Assembly: GCA_026390045.1 (NCBI GenBank)
Contig: JAPLGR010000629.1
Location: forward strand, 1 to 13,146
Direction of reading: 5' to 3'
DNA: 13,146 nucleotides
DNA from: Chloroflexota bacterium
GTDB taxonomy: Bacteria > Chloroflexota > Anaerolineae > Anaerolineales > E44-bin32
Shown here: positions 5,777 to 13,047 of the stretch, piece by piece
Position numbering within the stretch: position 1 is the stretch's first letter
Layout of the letters: the number at the start of each line of letters is the position of its first letter
Translations under genes and position numbers: made by a program
Notes under the pieces: generated by a model
What the model saw: only the letters and a program-made list of their open reading frames with translations
Database searches by the model: none
Told to the model about the DNA's origin: nothing

Positions 5777-6310
5777 TCAGCGGGCGCGGAAAGCTGTCAC
5801 AAGCGGCTCCCAGGCATGAGTATCCATCCCTAGTCTGCGCCTGATGCAGTACTCCCTGGCAATCTCAGCCTGCTGCTCGATGCTGAAGGCGGCCAGGTTC
5901 TGACCGGCCTCGATCGCCGCCACGATCGCCGGCTCCCCGCCAAAGTCATAGACGCGGCCCTTGCTGTTCAGATGATTCCAGAGCGCCTGCACTAGGTAGC
6001 GCGCCCCAATCCGTTCGGCCTGCCATACGTGGGCAAGCTCGTGGATCAGCCAGGCAAGATCGCCAAGTTCATTCGCGGCCAGCGACTCGGCGGAAGTGTG
6101 CAACTGGCGCGGGAAGTAGATGTGATGTCCCAGCGCGATGGCGTTGTCGGCGATCGGTGGAGGATCGCCCGCAAACCGGCCGTGCACCTGGGGAAGGGCG
6201 TTCGTCCAGCCCGCGTTCTCCACAATGTGTACACGGTGGTAGAGGATGCCGTCGGCGAACACGATCCGCGCTTCAGCTTCTTCGAGTACGGTCAATCCGC
6301 GTCTGGCCAT
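5777..6310 (-). CDS. HExxH-motif protein, putative zinc metalloprotease-like
   Basis: A 177-residue protein without a signal peptide or membrane segment. Its centre holds LIHELAHVWQAE, a zincin-like HExxH motif (about 90-94 from this start) followed by WQ, reminiscent of the DUF4157/'Vgr-related' group, where HExxHxxQ is typical. HIYFPRQL upstream and EQQAEIAREYC downstream also occur in that group as I recall it; the similarity is by motif, not by search. Family members are often not shown to be active proteases, and a third zinc ligand is not obvious, though the later Glu residues are candidates. The ATG at 6310 is chosen; a GTG at 6313, one codon earlier, is equally possible, with GAGG 7-10 bases upstream. 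It converges on the lipoprotein gene and diverges from the transaldolase gene. Confidence 0.8.
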   Translation of the reverse strand: MARRGLTVLEEAEARIVFADGILYHRVHIVENAGWTNALPQVHGRFAGDPPPIADNAIALGHHIYFPRQLHTSAESLAANELGDLAWLIHELAHVWQAERIGARYLVQALWNHLNSKGRVYDFGGEPAIVAAIEAGQNLAAFSIEQQAEIAREYCIRRRLGMDTHAWEPLVTAFRAR

Positions 6311-6369
6311 CACACGCTCGCCTCAATCTGAGGATACCTCATTCCCGGAAGATCGCCGTTCAATCATGC

Positions 6370-6399
6370 TTGGCGTGAAGGCAGGGATGCGGCTATGAT
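6370..6399 (+). promoter_or_regulatory. Candidate sigma-70-type promoter for the transaldolase gene
   Basis: TTGGCG (6370-6375) and TATGAT (6394-6399) are 18 bases apart; they match 4/6 and 5/6 of the -35/-10 consensus. The -10 lies 42 bases before the ATG at 6442. This is the best promoter-like pair in the window. Confidence 0.45.
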
Positions 6400-6441
6400 T
6401 GCGCTATCTGCCGCGACGCGCAGGCCCAACCGGAGGAGATG

Positions 6442-7089
6442 ATGGCGCTGTTCCTCGACTCAGCACACTTGGAGGATGCCCGGCGCGCTTCGGCGCTCGG
6501 CTTCATCGTTGGTGCAACCACGAATCCCGGATTGCTGGCCCGCGCCGGACACACCGACGCGTTGGCGGCCCTGAAGGCGTTGTGTCCGCTGTTCCCGGGC
6601 ACGGTCTTCTACCAACTCCTTGGCCATACCCCCAAGGAGATGGAGGCCGAGGCAGAAGCCTTCCTCCCCCTTGCCGAGAACATCGGGCTGAAGATTCCCT
6701 GCACGGTAGATGGGCTCACCTTCGCCGCGCAGGTCTCCGGGCGCGTTACCATTGCCATCACTGGAGTGTTCACGCCTGGCCAGGCTTACCTCTCGGCGCA
6801 AGCAGGCGCCGAATACGTCATTCCCTACGTCAACCGCGTCACGCGTTTGACGGGGGACGGCCCAGGGCTGGTTGGGCAGATCGCGGCGATCCTCGACCCC
6901 ACCGACTGTGAGATCCTGGCCGCCGGGATCAAATCGACGGCCGAAGCCGTCGATACACTGCTGGCCGGCGCTCAGCATGTCAGTTTGCCGCTGGATGTGA
7001 TCCTGGCAATGGCAGAGAATCCGCTGACAGAGAACGCCATTGCCGACTTCGAGGCGGCGTGGTCGGCGCGCGGCAAGGCCGCCGGATAG
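6442..7089 (+). CDS. Transaldolase / fructose-6-phosphate aldolase (TalC/FSA type)
   Basis: A 215-residue class I aldolase of the short TalC/FSA group, which uses a Schiff-base lysine to transfer or split off a dihydroxyacetone unit from sugar phosphates (non-oxidative pentose phosphate pathway). The family signature GATTNPGLL stands near the start, the catalytic lysine is in IGLKIPCTVDGL (about residue 84), and ITGVFTPGQAYLSAQAGAEY and YVNR follow at the usual places. About 215 residues is the normal short form; the long transaldolase is over 300. Two ATGs occur in a row (6439, 6442); the second has GGAGG (6432-6436) at the better spacing of five bases. Transaldolase and fructose-6-phosphate aldolase activity cannot be told apart from sequence alone here. 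The gene appears to stand alone. Confidence 0.93.
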   Translation: MALFLDSAHLEDARRASALGFIVGATTNPGLLARAGHTDALAALKALCPLFPGTVFYQLLGHTPKEMEAEAEAFLPLAENIGLKIPCTVDGLTFAAQVSGRVTIAITGVFTPGQAYLSAQAGAEYVIPYVNRVTRLTGDGPGLVGQIAAILDPTDCEILAAGIKSTAEAVDTLLAGAQHVSLPLDVILAMAENPLTENAIADFEAAWSARGKAAG

Positions 7090-7111
7090 CGGGTTGCGCA
7101 ACGGGGCCCGC
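7089..7111 (+). terminator. Weak hairpin after the transaldolase gene
   Basis: GCGGG (7089-7093) can pair with CCCGC (7107-7111), with a short inner TT/AA stem around GCGC. It overlaps the stop codon region and has no T-tract, so it is only a possible terminator. Confidence 0.25.
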
Positions 7112-7190
7112 CTTGAGGGGCTGGTCAGAACGAGAAGGACGACCGCGCGCCTTTCACAACCCCCCCACCTTCGGCAGGCCCCTGACGTCG

Positions 7191-7196
7191 TACAAT
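7191..7196 (+). promoter_or_regulatory. Candidate -10 box TACAAT
   Basis: TACAAT matches the -10 consensus at 5/6 and lies 27 bases before the LCP start. No -35 of quality is seen 16-18 bases upstream. Confidence 0.35.
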
Positions 7197-7223
7197 AGGC
7201 CGGATCTGGCGCAGGAGTAGATC

Positions 7224-8336
7224 GTGACGGTCAAGAGCACGGGAACCGGAAGTAGGGAAGGCGTTGCCTGGCGCGCAATCGTCGGCATCATCCTCGCCGG
7301 GGCAGCAGGCCTGATCCTGGTGGCCGGCGTCATTGTGCACGTTCTGGTGCGCGACTTCACCGCTGGCGTCTCCTCACCCGGTCTGAATCCATTCAGCGGA
7401 ACTGGTGGGGGGACCGCCCCAGGGACGACGGCCGAACCGGGCACAACGCCGCTGGCCGCACTTGAACCGATCAACGTGCAACCCTGGAACGGCAGTTCAC
7501 GTGTCACTATGCTCGTGATGGGCCTCGACTACCGCGATTGGGAAGCCGGCTCCGGTGCCCCCCGTTCGGACAGCATGATGCTTGTGACGATCGACCCGAT
7601 CACGCGCCAGGCGGGTATGCTGTCCATCCCTCGCGACCTCTGGGTTGAGATTCCCGGCTTCGACCACAACCGCATCAACACCGCCTACATGCTGGGAGAG
7701 GCCTACAAGCTCCCGGGTGGAGGCCCGGCGCTGGCATGTGAGACGGTCGAGGGAGTAGTCGGCGTTCCGGTCGACTACTACGCCGTGATCGACTTCCAGT
7801 CCTTTGAGAGTGTCATTGACGAGATCGGTGGCATCGACATCCTGGTGGAGGAGCCGATAAAGATCGCGCCCATCGGCCGCCTCGCGATCAAACTTGAGGC
7901 CAAGGCCTACCACTTTGACGGCGCCGAGGCGCTGGCCTATGCCCGCGTGCGCAAGGCCGCCGGCGATGATTTCGGGCGCGCCCGGCGCCAGCAACGCGTG
8001 ATCATGGCCGTCCTAGATCGCATCGTCGGCTTCGATATGCTCCCCGGCTTGATCAGCGGCGCCCCTGCGCTCTATCAGGAACTGGCCTCCGGCGTGCGGA
8101 CGGATCTCTCGCTGAATCAGATCGTGTCGCTCGCCTGGTTGGCGATCCAGATCCCGAAGGACGACATCCGCTCGGGCGTCATTGGCCCGCCCAACATGAT
8201 CCGCTACTACACGCGGCCGGATGGTGCGAAGGTCCTCGGCCCGGTGCCGGACCAGATCCGGCTGCTGCGCGATGAGATCTTCACTGTCACTAGCGGATAT
8301 GGTCCGTCGGCCAGCCTAGGTGCGGCCGCGCCCTGA
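7224..8336 (+). CDS. LytR-CpsA-Psr (LCP) family protein
   Basis: A 370-residue membrane-anchored LCP protein. In characterised bacteria these enzymes transfer lipid-linked glycopolymers (teichoic acids, capsule, arabinogalactan) to the cell wall or to proteins. One membrane segment (about 18-42) places the rest outside the cell, after a Gly/Thr/Pro-rich linker (50-80). The LCP domain runs from about 93: RSDSM (114-118), SIPRDLWVEIPG (134-145), NRINTAY (149-155) and YARVRKAAGDDFGRARRQQR (239-258) are the conserved motifs with the arginines that bind the polyprenyl pyrophosphate. The start is a GTG with AGGAG (7213-7217) six bases upstream. The next gene starts 11 bases after its stop, so the two are probably co-transcribed. 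In a lineage with an unusual envelope, the acceptor polymer is unknown. The old label 'transcriptional regulator' does not apply. Confidence 0.94.
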   Translation: MTVKSTGTGSREGVAWRAIVGIILAGAAGLILVAGVIVHVLVRDFTAGVSSPGLNPFSGTGGGTAPGTTAEPGTTPLAALEPINVQPWNGSSRVTMLVMGLDYRDWEAGSGAPRSDSMMLVTIDPITRQAGMLSIPRDLWVEIPGFDHNRINTAYMLGEAYKLPGGGPALACETVEGVVGVPVDYYAVIDFQSFESVIDEIGGIDILVEEPIKIAPIGRLAIKLEAKAYHFDGAEALAYARVRKAAGDDFGRARRQQRVIMAVLDRIVGFDMLPGLISGAPALYQELASGVRTDLSLNQIVSLAWLAIQIPKDDIRSGVIGPPNMIRYYTRPDGAKVLGPVPDQIRLLRDEIFTVTSGYGPSASLGAAAP

Positions 8337-8347
8337 GAAGCGCTACC

Positions 8348-9472
8348 ATGACCACGACTCCCTCTCCAGTCAGCACGAGTCCGCACCCGGCGTCTACGCC
8401 GAAGGAACCGCGCCGCCTGCGTCCGGGGATCATGGCCGTGATCGGCCTCGGCCTGTTCGCTATTGTGGTCTTCACCATCGCCACGCTGACTGGAGTCTCA
8501 GCCGGCCGGAAGCAGGCGGGGCAGACGACGGATGAGCTGCTGGCGCGGGCGGCACAGGAGCAGTTTGACCTTGGCGTAGAGGACCTGCTGGCGACGCGCT
8601 ATGAGCTGGCCCGGCAGCGCTTCGAGTACGTCCTGCAGATCAACCCGGACTACCCGGGCGCAGCGGAGCTCCTGGGACGCGCGATGGCGGCGCTGGAGAT
8701 GCCGACGCCGATGCCCAGCCCCACGGGGCCGCCGGCGACCCCCACACCCACGCTCGACGTCTCTTCATTGCAGTCGCTTTTCGACCAGGCGCAGGCAATG
8801 GTCTCCCAGGGTGGGTGGTCGACGGCCCTTGAGGCTTTGATCACTCTGCGCGGGCGCGACATCACCTACCGGGCAACAGAAGTCGACGCACTGATGTCGC
8901 AGGCCCTGCGCAACCTTGGCGTGGAAGAGATTCAGCGGGGCCTGCACGAGCAAGGCATCTACCACCTCGCTCTGGCCGAGCGCTTTGGTGCACTCGACAG
9001 CACGGCGATTGCCTGGCGCAACTCGGCCTCCTACTACCAGTGGGCCGATGCGCAGTACGGACTGGACTGGGCGGAGGCGGCGCGGCTCTTCGGGCAGATC
9101 TGCAGCGCAAAGACCTGGGATGCCTGCCGCAAGTACGCCACTTCGGCGATGGAGTATGGTCACCTTCTTTTGGCAACCGGGGATCCGTGCGGAGCAGCCT
9201 ATCAGTACGGCCAATCGCTCGACACATTCAGCAACGCAGCGCTCGAGCCGACATCGGAGTACGCCGTGAACCGGTGCCTCACAGCCACAGCCGGAACGCC
9301 GACGCCGACGGTGACCGAGACACCAACGCCCACGATCTTCGTCCTGATCTCAGATACGCCGTCGCCTACGGCGACCGATACGCCGGGCGGCGACACGCCG
9401 ACCCCGACCGAGACGCCGACGCCCAGCGAGACGCCGACCGAGACTCCGACAGTGACCCCGACGACCCCATGA
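8348..9472 (+). CDS. Membrane-anchored helical-repeat protein with Thr/Pro-rich linker and tail
   Basis: A 374-residue protein of unassigned function. Layout: a Ser/Thr/Pro-rich cytoplasmic N-terminus (1-20), one transmembrane segment (about 29-50), a TPR-like helical pair (about 64-118; ARQRFEYVLQINPDYPGAAE is typical TPR sequence), a Pro/Thr linker (119-136), a second helical domain with Tyr/Trp-rich repeats (138-310) and a Thr/Pro tail (317-374). Four cysteines (252, 260, 281, 310) lie in the second domain, predicted to be outside, and could form disulfides. Such TP-rich extracellular linkers are frequent in Anaerolineae. It follows the LCP gene by 11 bases, so a role in envelope or surface-polymer assembly is likely but inferred. 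Ribosome site weak (GAGAAG). It could scaffold LCP activity; no enzyme motif is seen. Confidence 0.85.
   Translation: MTTTPSPVSTSPHPASTPKEPRRLRPGIMAVIGLGLFAIVVFTIATLTGVSAGRKQAGQTTDELLARAAQEQFDLGVEDLLATRYELARQRFEYVLQINPDYPGAAELLGRAMAALEMPTPMPSPTGPPATPTPTLDVSSLQSLFDQAQAMVSQGGWSTALEALITLRGRDITYRATEVDALMSQALRNLGVEEIQRGLHEQGIYHLALAERFGALDSTAIAWRNSASYYQWADAQYGLDWAEAARLFGQICSAKTWDACRKYATSAMEYGHLLLATGDPCGAAYQYGQSLDTFSNAALEPTSEYAVNRCLTATAGTPTPTVTETPTPTIFVLISDTPSPTATDTPGGDTPTPTETPTPSETPTETPTVTPTTP
9296..9469 (+). repeat. ACGCCGACG-type low-complexity repeat encoding a Thr/Pro tail
   Basis: Imperfect repeats of ACG/ACC/ACT and CCG/CCC codons with interspersed GAG encode TPTP/TETPTP units at the C-terminus of the preceding gene. 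Different threonine codons are mixed, so the tract is old or purified by drift rather than freshly slipped. Length may differ between strains. Confidence 0.8.
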
Positions 9473-9559
9473 ACGGGCCTGACATCCTGACTGCAGCCGG
9501 GCGCCCTCAGAGACTACCCCAGGCCTGATCTGCATCTGCAGCCAATACACCTCGATGAA

Positions 9560-9587
9560 GAAGGCGCAGGCACAGTGCTGCGCCTTC
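9560..9587. terminator. Perfect 10-bp hairpin between convergent genes
   Basis: GAAGGCGCAG (9560-9569) is the exact reverse complement of CTGCGCCTTC (9578-9587), with an 8-base loop. It lies between the ends of the plus-strand gene (stop 9472) and the minus-strand gene (stop 9630), so it can act in both directions. A T-rich tract is lacking on both sides. Bidirectional terminator is the simplest reading. Confidence 0.6.
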
Positions 9588-9629
9588 GATCATCTGGAAG
9601 AGGTGCCATGTCGGGAAGGGGGCCGGGGT

Positions 9630-10769
9630 CTAGAGCGGGACGGTGAACACCCGATAACGCTTGTACTCTTCGGCGCCCAGCCTGAGCGAGATCTTATTCG
9701 TCTGAGGGTTGTCCGCGCCGGTCAGGCTGCCGTCCAGCCAGCGATAGCCCCGGCGCAGCGCGACTTCCCCGATGCGCCAGAACATCAGCGCCTCCAGCCC
9801 CATCCCCCAGTAGTCCGGATCCACGGCCAGGATCTTGAACGAGACCGAACGGATGCGGCGCATCGCCCAGGCAAGCTGCAGATACTGCCATGGATAGCGC
9901 AGGCCGCCACAGCGGTGGAAAGCCTCCGCCGCGTTCGGGACGGCCAGGCTGAAGCCCACCTCCTTGCCGTCAACCAGGGCGAACCAGATCAGTTCCTCGA
10001 TCAGGATCGGCCGCAGGCCGTCGGCGAAACGCCGAAGTTCGTCTTCCTCCATGGGTGTGAATCCGGGGAGCGTGCCGAGAGCGCGATTGTAGATGCGGCG
10101 GACGATGCGCAGGTCACGGTCGAACTCCGAGATCTGCGCCGGACGTAGCGCGCAGCGCGGGTTGCGCGCGACGCGCTCGGCCACATGCCGAAGCTTGGCC
10201 GGCACGAGCTCCAGGTGCTCACCCGCCTTGTGCACCTCAAACCGGTAAGCCAGCGTATCGCTGCTCTCGGTCCAGCCCGCCCGCTCGGCCATGTTCAGGT
10301 AGTAGGGTGGGGTGTGACCTTCGTACAGGGCTGCCGGGCAGTCATGCCGGCCCACGAGCAATCCGGGGAAATCGCTCTCGCCGAAGCTGCGCGGCCCGAC
10401 CATGTAAGTGGCGCCCCGCACGCGCAAGTGCTGTTCCGCCCGCTCGACGAGGGCATGGAAGACCTGCTCGTCCTCGACGAACTCAAGGAAGCCAAACACG
10501 CCCCATTTCCGCGCCTGCACCCGGTTGGCGTTGTGATCCATCGCCACGCCGATCGTCCCGACGACCTGGCCGTCACGGCGCGCGAGGAACCAGTCGCCAT
10601 CCCCCTGCTCGAAGAATGGATTCCGCCGGCACAGCCAGTCCATCTGTTCCGGCCACAGCCGCGGGATCCAGTTCGGATCACCCCGATAGAGTTGATAGGG
10701 GAAAGCGAGAAATGCGCGCCGGTCGGCGTCTGTGATCACGCGCTGCAGGCTGAGTGCGGATGAGCTCAT
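9630..10769 (-). CDS. GNAT-like acyltransferase, YghO-type
   Basis: A 379-residue protein of the GNAT-fold family often annotated as N-acetyltransferase or YghO-like; substrate unknown. The N-terminal part (RAFLAFPYQLYRGDPNWIPRL, about 19-38, and NPFFE, 50-54) and VGPRSFGESDFPGLLVGR (124-141) are typical of this group as I know it. The C-terminal part has an acyl-CoA binding pattern ILAVDPDYWGMGLEALMF (313-330) and ends in RLGAEEYKRYRVF. The start at 10769 is chosen because similarity begins there; the open frame extends to 10850 but would overlap the upstream exonuclease gene. The ribosome site GGGAGG is 12 bases upstream, rather far. It lies 31 bases after the exonuclease gene on the same strand, so both are likely co-transcribed. 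Fold fairly secure; reaction unassigned. Confidence 0.85.
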   Translation of the reverse strand: MSSSALSLQRVITDADRRAFLAFPYQLYRGDPNWIPRLWPEQMDWLCRRNPFFEQGDGDWFLARRDGQVVGTIGVAMDHNANRVQARKWGVFGFLEFVEDEQVFHALVERAEQHLRVRGATYMVGPRSFGESDFPGLLVGRHDCPAALYEGHTPPYYLNMAERAGWTESSDTLAYRFEVHKAGEHLELVPAKLRHVAERVARNPRCALRPAQISEFDRDLRIVRRIYNRALGTLPGFTPMEEDELRRFADGLRPILIEELIWFALVDGKEVGFSLAVPNAAEAFHRCGGLRYPWQYLQLAWAMRRIRSVSFKILAVDPDYWGMGLEALMFWRIGEVALRRGYRWLDGSLTGADNPQTNKISLRLGAEEYKRYRVFTVPL

Positions 10770-10800
10770 GGCAAGGATGAACCTCCCAGGATGACGTTGG

Positions 10801-11379
10801 TCATGTGGTGGAGGCCATGACATGGAGTAGGGCGCGGGCAAGGAGTGCATCGTCCCGCGCCCGGTGTACGTTGGGTAGTTCCAGCCCGAGCTGCCGCCGT
10901 GCGGTCTCCAGGCTCTGCCAGCGGAAGGAGCGGCGCGAGTTGTCCCACTCGCCTCGGTATTGCGCGTACAACTGCATCAGGCAGAAGAAGCCCGAAGTGT
11001 CCACCGCTTCTGTCAGGCCGTGGATGGCCTGTGTCTGCCTCAGCAGCCGTGCGTCGAAATCGGCGTTGTAGACGGCGATGGAGCGGGACTGCATCGAGTC
11101 CCTCAACCTCGGCCAGACCTCTGACCAGCGCGGCGCCGTCGCGACCATGGCGTCGGTGATCCCATGCAGGGCGAGCGCGTCCATCGGGATCGGGCGCGTC
11201 GGCCGGACCAGACTCTCGAACTGAACCTGCCCATTGGCGTCCAGCAGGCAGACCTCGATGATCTCATCCTGCGGACCGAGGCCGGTGGTCTCGGTGTCCA
11301 GGTAGCACGGATCTGCCAGCAGGCGCTGGCGCGCCAGGTGCGCGGCCTCACGCCGGGCCTGGGCGGGAGAGACAATCAT
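10801..11379 (-). CDS. DEDDh 3'-5' exonuclease (DnaQ/RNase T-like)
   Basis: A 192-residue exonuclease of the DEDDh group, related to the DNA polymerase III epsilon subunit and RNase T; it would remove nucleotides from 3' ends using two metal ions. Motif I is YLDTETTGLG with Asp28 and Glu30, motif II is YNADFDARLL with Asp109, and motif III is HRARDDALLA with His172 and Asp177, so the four metal ligands and general-base histidine are all present. The start at 11379 (MIVSPAQAR) has GGAG eight bases upstream; a GTG at 11442 would add 21 residues without a ribosome site. It lacks a polymerase-binding tail of clear type, so it may be a stand-alone repair or RNA nuclease. Co-transcription with the downstream acyltransferase gene looks likely, but a functional link is not evident. 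Confidence 0.92.
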   Translation of the reverse strand: MIVSPAQARREAAHLARQRLLADPCYLDTETTGLGPQDEIIEVCLLDANGQVQFESLVRPTRPIPMDALALHGITDAMVATAPRWSEVWPRLRDSMQSRSIAVYNADFDARLLRQTQAIHGLTEAVDTSGFFCLMQLYAQYRGEWDNSRRSFRWQSLETARRQLGLELPNVHRARDDALLARALLHVMASTT

Positions 11380-11456
11380 CTGCGTGACTCCGGTTGGCAG
11401 GTTGCAGAGGGTCGGAACGAAGCGCTCGCCCCGGTCGTGCACCGCGCCATGATGTC

Positions 11457-11462
11457 ATTCTA
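11457..11462 (-). promoter_or_regulatory. Candidate -10 box TAGAAT
   Basis: On the minus strand TAGAAT lies in the 110-base gap between the methyltransferase-like gene and the exonuclease gene, 77 bases before the latter's start. It matches -10 at 5/6. No strong -35 is seen. If used, the exonuclease pair is an operon separate from the transporter genes. Confidence 0.3.
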
Positions 11463-11489
11463 CTCGGAGCTGGAGGAGATTTCCCGGTG

Positions 11490-12203
11490 CTACCACACGC
11501 CGGGGAGCAACCGGAACCGGACGCGGCCGGCGTACTCGCCGTAGCCGGGCAGCTCGGCCTGCAGCGTTCGGTCCTCGAGGGCAGTCCGCAGGATGACCAG
11601 GACGATCATCACGGCGCTGACGGCCAGCCCGACCCATGAGCCAAGCAAGAGCGGCACGCACACGTCATACAGGATCATCCCGGCGTACATGGGATGGCGG
11701 ATCACGGCATACGGGCCGGTGGAGGCAACGGCGTGGCCGCGCTCCTGCTGGATGCGCACAGTGGATGCCAGGAAGGCGTTGGCGCGTGACGCGAGCACCG
11801 GGAGGCTGAACGCCGGCACGAAGCCGAGCAGTGCCGCCACGCGGACCGGCCATGGGACATGCGACCACTCGAATCGGCCGGAGTCCAGCCCGATGACGAT
11901 CAGCAGCGCGAACAGTAGCAGTCCGTTGGCGGGGACGATCCACTTGTCCCATGCCTTGGTGTTGGGACCCCACTGCCAGCGTTCCTCCGCGAGATCCGGG
12001 TTGGTCCGTGCCAACCAGGCCTGTGCCACGGCGGCCACCAGGAAGTAGGCGATCAGGAAGACCCAGGCATCGAGCCAGTTGATCCGGCCTGCGGCGAGGA
12101 ACAGGACCGCGCCCATCAGCGCGTAGGTGACGACCAGCGCCGCAATGCGAGTGAGCAACTGCCGGGTTCCGCCCGGACGCGGGAGGCTGGAGGGTGTGCT
12201 CAT
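11490..12203 (-). CDS. Isoprenylcysteine carboxyl methyltransferase-like membrane protein
   Basis: A 237-residue integral membrane protein of the ICMT/PEMT-like superfamily, which uses S-adenosylmethionine to methylate carboxyl groups, amines or lipids at the membrane. About five hydrophobic segments (17-38, 46-66, 89-107, 119-139, 184-206). The signature GPYAVIRHPMYAGM (163-176) with His170 and Pro171, and the C-terminal ALEDRTLQAELPGYGEY (208-224, Glu210), are the cofactor-binding region. In bacteria the substrate is usually unknown, since prenylated proteins are rare; lipid or small-molecule methylation is possible. It starts 23 bases after the ABC-2 permease gene, so it belongs to the same transcript. 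No clear ribosome site beyond AAGG just before the ATG. Confidence 0.9.
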   Translation of the reverse strand: MSTPSSLPRPGGTRQLLTRIAALVVTYALMGAVLFLAAGRINWLDAWVFLIAYFLVAAVAQAWLARTNPDLAEERWQWGPNTKAWDKWIVPANGLLLFALLIVIGLDSGRFEWSHVPWPVRVAALLGFVPAFSLPVLASRANAFLASTVRIQQERGHAVASTGPYAVIRHPMYAGMILYDVCVPLLLGSWVGLAVSAVMIVLVILRTALEDRTLQAELPGYGEYAGRVRFRLLPGVW

Positions 12204-12226
12204 CGCCTTGTCACCTGCTCAGGACA

Positions 12227-13030
12227 CTAGAACGACTCGAGCGTCCCGCGCCGGCGGGCGTAGAACTCGAACCAGCGGAAGAGCACATAGCCCAGGAAGA
12301 TGTATCCGACGCCCAGCAGCGCTTCGCCCACCAACAGCGGAGTGACCTCCGCCAGCGGTGAACCGGCAATCAGCGCGCGGGCAGCAGCGATGCCGCGCGT
12401 CAGCGGCAATCCCCAGGATATCGCCTGCATCCAAGCCGGCAGGTTGGCGAGGGGGACATTGGCCCCGGAGAACACAAGCAGCAGGAAGTAGGCGGTGTTG
12501 TTGACGAACATCGTGTCGAGGCTGACCAGGCTGACGCAGCCCAGCAGCAGGCCGAGGCCGGAGGTGCTGAAGGTTGTGATCAAGACCGTGAGGAGGAGCC
12601 CCAGTCCATCCGTGTGCGACAGGTCGAGCCCGAGGAGAAGCACGCCCCATGCCAGCCCGATGAACACGCCGAGGATCCCGTCGAGTACGTGGAAGAACGC
12701 CCGTCCGACGAAGACCGCAAGACGATTCGCCGGCGTGCCGAACAGGTAGACCAGCGTGCCCGCCCAGCGCTCGCCGCCGATGCTCATCGTCACGCCGAAG
12801 ATACCGCTCACGGCGGCGATCTGGATCGCGTTGCCGATCACGTAGAAGCTGGCGTTGTCGGCGGACGTGGCATACATGCCGAGGAAGGTGAAGAACAGAA
12901 TCTGCGCCAGCGGCATCACGACTTTGGATGCCAGGTACGTGACCGGACGCAGCCAGGCGAACAGGGCGACGTAGGAGAGCAGGGCACCCTGCACGAACAG
13001 GCGAAGGTCGAGCCACAAGCCGCGCAGCAT
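12227..13030 (-). CDS. ABC-2 type transporter permease
   Basis: A 267-residue permease of an ABC-2 type exporter, the family that moves polysaccharides, drugs or lipids out of the cell. About six transmembrane segments (roughly 31-52, 62-82, 115-135, 142-168, 174-193, 233-252). GGERWAGTLVYLFGTPANRL (85-104) matches the cytosolic coupling segment, and FSGANVPLANLPAWMQ (187-202) the conserved loop before the last helices. The ribosome site GGAGGG is about nine bases upstream of the ATG at 13030. It follows another permease gene by 17 bases, so the pair probably forms a heterodimeric permease; the ATPase gene must lie further right, outside the window. Substrate not deducible. Confidence 0.92.
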   Translation of the reverse strand: MLRGLWLDLRLFVQGALLSYVALFAWLRPVTYLASKVVMPLAQILFFTFLGMYATSADNASFYVIGNAIQIAAVSGIFGVTMSIGGERWAGTLVYLFGTPANRLAVFVGRAFFHVLDGILGVFIGLAWGVLLLGLDLSHTDGLGLLLTVLITTFSTSGLGLLLGCVSLVSLDTMFVNNTAYFLLLVFSGANVPLANLPAWMQAISWGLPLTRGIAAARALIAGSPLAEVTPLLVGEALLGVGYIFLGYVLFRWFEFYARRRGTLESF

Positions 13031-13047
13031 GTCCTCGATCCCTCCGG

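Noticed and set aside
5009..5833. A 274-codon plus-strand frame
   Set aside because: It overlaps the ends of prs and of the HExxH gene and the whole lipoprotein gene; Arg/Cys/Ser-rich shadow sequence.
7090..7223. tRNA or small RNA gene in the gap before the LCP gene
   Set aside because: No cloverleaf and no TTC-type T-loop; only a weak hairpin and a possible -10 box.
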